From Ardenticatenaceae bacterium (GTDB taxonomy: Bacteria; Chloroflexota; Anaerolineae; Promineifilales; Promineifilaceae), in contig JASJCR010000036.1 in the NCBI GenBank assembly GCA_030065875.1, forward strand, positions 1 through 52,708: a stretch of 52,708 nucleotides of DNA, given 5' to 3'. The position numbers and the translations under genes were made by a program. Of this stretch, positions 50,855-52,708 are shown piece after piece (positions within the stretch are counted from its first letter, which is position 1; each line of letters begins with the position of its first letter). The notes under the pieces were generated by a model. The model did no database searches and was not told where the DNA came from. It was given only the letters and a program-made list of their open reading frames with translations.

Positions 50855-52000
50855 TTATTCAGCCATGAGATGCCGGCCGATGACCATCCGCAAAATTTCG
50901 CTGGTGCCTTCACCAATCGACATCAGGCGGGTGTCGCGGTACATCCTTTCAACTTCAAACTCGGAGCTGTAACCGTACCCGCCGTGAATTTGAATCGCAT
51001 TGCGACACACGCGCTCGCTCATATCGGTAGCAAATAATTTCGCCATACCGGCTTCTTTGGCGTATGGTTTTCCTTGATCTTTAAGCCATGCGGCCCAGTA
51101 TAACATATGACGGGCGGCTTGGATCTCGGTGGCCATATCGGCCAGCATAAACGCCACCGCCTGATGCTGGCCAATCGGCTTTCCAAACGCTTCACGCTCT
51201 TTTGCGTATTTGATCGAGGCATCATAAGCCCCCTGGGCCAATCCCAACGACAGCGAACCGATGCTGATCCGCCCTTTGGTAAGGGTGGCGAGCGTTTGCG
51301 CCAGACCTTTCCCTCGATGACCCAGCAGGTTATCAGCCGGGACACGGGCATTGTCGAAGGTGACGGCATGGGTGGGGGAGCCGTTTAACCCCATTTTTCG
51401 TTCGGGTGGGCCGATAATGACCCCAGGTGTCTCAGTGGGCACGATGATATGGCTTAACGTCCGGCTTCCTTCTGCCCCATCGGTGCGGCACAGCAAAATG
51501 ATTGTTTCGGCAATACCGGCATTGGTCGCCCACATTTTGCTGCCGTTGATCACCCATTCGTCTCCATTTAAGACGGCCGTGGTTTTAATGCTGCGCAGGT
51601 CAGAACCGGCACCCGGTTCGGTAAGGGACAGACAGCCCAATTTGCCTTGACCGGTGGCCAGGATGGGCAGCCACTGCTCTTTTTGCGCTTCGCTTCCAAA
51701 GTCGACAATCGGGCCGACTCCCAGGTTGTTGTGTGCTGAAATCGCTAAACCGGTTGACCCACAGCCACGGGCGATTTCTTCCGTAGCAATCGTCGTGCTG
51801 ATCGTATCGACATCCGCCCCACCAAACTCCTCCGGGACCTGCAGACCAAGGAGCCCGAGCGGCCCCATTTTTTTTGTAGCCTCCCAATTAAATTCGTGAT
51901 TTTCATCCACGGATTTGGCGCGGGGTTTGATCTCTTTGTCGACAAAATTGCGAACGACGTGACGAAATTCACGCTGTTCAGCGGTTAACTCGAAGTTCAT
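50855..52000 (-). CDS. Acyl-CoA dehydrogenase
   Basis: 381 residues from the ATG at 52000 (GGAG eight bases upstream); the longer open frame lies in the TetR gene. FAD/acyl-CoA signatures: CLSLTEPGAGSDLRSIKTTAV, WATNAGIAE, GYGYSSEFEVERMYRDTRLMS. Glu of GEGTSEI near the C-terminus is the position of the usual catalytic base. A short/branched-chain type, plausibly isovaleryl- or isobutyryl-CoA given HMG-CoA lyase downstream (inference). Start overlaps the end of the TetR gene by 23 bp. Confidence 0.93.
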   Translation of the reverse strand: MNFELTAEQREFRHVVRNFVDKEIKPRAKSVDENHEFNWEATKKMGPLGLLGLQVPEEFGGADVDTISTTIATEEIARGCGSTGLAISAHNNLGVGPIVDFGSEAQKEQWLPILATGQGKLGCLSLTEPGAGSDLRSIKTTAVLNGDEWVINGSKMWATNAGIAETIILLCRTDGAEGSRTLSHIIVPTETPGVIIGPPERKMGLNGSPTHAVTFDNARVPADNLLGHRGKGLAQTLATLTKGRISIGSLSLGLAQGAYDASIKYAKEREAFGKPIGQHQAVAFMLADMATEIQAARHMLYWAAWLKDQGKPYAKEAGMAKLFATDMSERVCRNAIQIHGGYGYSSEFEVERMYRDTRLMSIGEGTSEILRMVIGRHLMAE

Positions 52001-52619
52001 GGGAGTTACTCCAGGATAAATTTGGGGAATTGGGTGGATAATCAATGCCCGACAGAATCATTTCGGTGAAGATCCGGGCTAATTCGCGAATTTGAACCCG
52101 GCCGGCCGGATCATACCAGGTCCATGTGTAATTGCAGAGACCCAGGATCGCCCGCATGATCAGCTCGGTATCGAGATCCGGCCGGAATTCACCGGACTTG
52201 ATCCCTTCTTCAACCATCCTTTTCCACACCTGCTGGTAGGCACGGTTCATTTTTCGGGCGTTATTTGCGGTTCGTTTATTGATGTCGGCCAGCTGTTCTT
52301 TGACAAAAATAGTATAAATGTGAACGTGCTGCTGGAAGAAGCGCAGGTGCTCATCAATGGCCAGAGCCAGTTTCTGTCGAGGTGGATAACCGGTTTCGGC
52401 AATCGCTTCGATAGCGGCCAGCAGCTCTTCGATTTTTCCTTCGGTGATTTTTACCAGCAAATCTTCCTTGGATGAAAAATAGTAATAGAGGCTGCCTTTG
52501 AGGATGCCGAGCTCATCCGCGATATCCTGTACGCGAGTGGCGTGATACCCTTTGGTGGCAAACAGTTTGGCCGCTGCTGCGTATACTTCTTCCTGACGGG
52601 ATTTTTTGCGTTCACTCAT
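51978..52619 (-). CDS. TetR-family regulator of the acyl-CoA operon
   Basis: 213 residues from the ATG at 52619. Helix-turn-helix at 8-52: EEVYAAAAKLFATKGYHATR, VQDIADELGILKGSLYYYFSS. TetR_C ligand domain of the type common in fatty-acid/acyl-CoA regulators (EYFSxKEDLL with QQHVHIYTIFVKEQL). Heads the minus-strand operon and overlaps its first enzyme gene. A palindrome upstream (52641-52656) is the probable operator, released by an acyl-CoA (inference). Confidence 0.9.
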   Translation of the reverse strand: MSERKKSRQEEVYAAAAKLFATKGYHATRVQDIADELGILKGSLYYYFSSKEDLLVKITEGKIEELLAAIEAIAETGYPPRQKLALAIDEHLRFFQQHVHIYTIFVKEQLADINKRTANNARKMNRAYQQVWKRMVEEGIKSGEFRPDLDTELIMRAILGLCNYTWTWYDPAGRVQIRELARIFTEMILSGIDYPPNSPNLSWSNSHELRVNR

Positions 52620-52640
52620 AACAAACAAAGTTAGAATAAA

Positions 52641-52656
52641 TCAAACACCTGTTTGA
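52641..52656. promoter_or_regulatory. TetR/PsrA-like operator
   Basis: TCAAACACCTGTTTGA, a perfect 7+7 dyad around CC, 21 bp before the TetR ATG. It fits the CAAAC-N4-GTTTG form known for PsrA-type fatty-acid regulators. Confidence 0.75.
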
Positions 52657-52686
52657 ATTTTAGCTAAAAAAAAAGTAAAAAACAAG

Positions 52687-52708
52687 ACGAGATACGATGT
52701 ACGAAATA
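52687..52708. repeat. Family D repeat, truncated by window end
   Basis: ACGAGATACGATGTACGAAA, the start of a further GAGATACGAAATA-type array. Confidence 0.6.

Noticed and set aside
1..52708. tRNA or rRNA genes
   Set aside because: Intergenic regions were read for TTCGAATC-type T-arms and rRNA motifs; the one GGTTCGAGAC-like hit (near 18.9 kb) lies inside the 48-residue gene and has no cloverleaf.

Overview
The window reads as an ordinary chromosomal segment of a moderately GC-rich, free-living bacterium. The best guess is a member of the Chloroflexota (Anaerolineae or Caldilineae type). This is an inference from the T-box-controlled valS, the MetRS type, the amylosucrase/trehalose synthase locus, the FHA/GEVED surface-type proteins and the very repeat-rich intergenic DNA. 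No rRNA, tRNA, prophage, IS transposase or CRISPR array is visible. The word CGGCCG/GGCCG is strikingly frequent.

Layout. 0-2.1 kb: a DUF3565-TPR fusion and an APH-fold kinase. 2.1-11.7 kb: mostly minus-strand housekeeping genes (YciI-like, DUF971, valS with a valine T-box leader, a DUF2142-like membrane protein, a TIGR02206/YwaF-like membrane protein, metG, and an unknown acidic-tailed protein). 12.1-18.7 kb, plus strand: alr, a flippase-like membrane protein and an FAD amine oxidase-type enzyme (the last two overlap), then a UDP-sugar dehydrogenase and a Gfo/Idh oxidoreductase. 18.8-28.8 kb: a 48-residue membrane protein, then a minus-strand alpha-glucan/sucrose locus reading LacI regulator, lipoprotein, two ABC permeases, trehalose synthase, amylosucrase and fructokinase. 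The LacI promoter is well defined and carries twin operators. 28.9-33.2 kb: a GEVED surface protein, a structured leader with terminator, murJ and an FHA membrane protein. 33.3-43.1 kb: rph, an aldo/keto reductase, a VOC protein, a WYL regulator, a UMF1-type MFS protein, arfB, an ABA4-like protein, an unknown membrane protein, and an MBL hydrolase with a TetR regulator that share an operator motif. 43.4-52.6 kb: a 49-residue membrane protein, then a long minus-strand operon for acyl-CoA catabolism (TetR, acyl-CoA dehydrogenase, PaaK-like ligase, HMG-CoA lyase, BtrH-like protein, thioesterase, B12-binding mutase subunit, MeaB, AhpD-like protein, thiolase).

The most unusual content lies between the genes. 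Many intergenic gaps are filled by short-word repeats (7-13 bp units or longer degenerate words) belonging to at least six sequence families. Most are built alike: a run of imperfect tandem words, often followed by its own reverse complement, giving long hairpins. They sit flush against stop and start codons, sometimes supply the final codons and stop of the upstream gene, and occur inside operons without breaking them. Two copies of a composite 140-165 bp element flank arfB, and two GGCC-dyad clusters flank the amylosucrase gene. These repeats, together with a structured leader upstream of murJ, are the best candidates for something undescribed.
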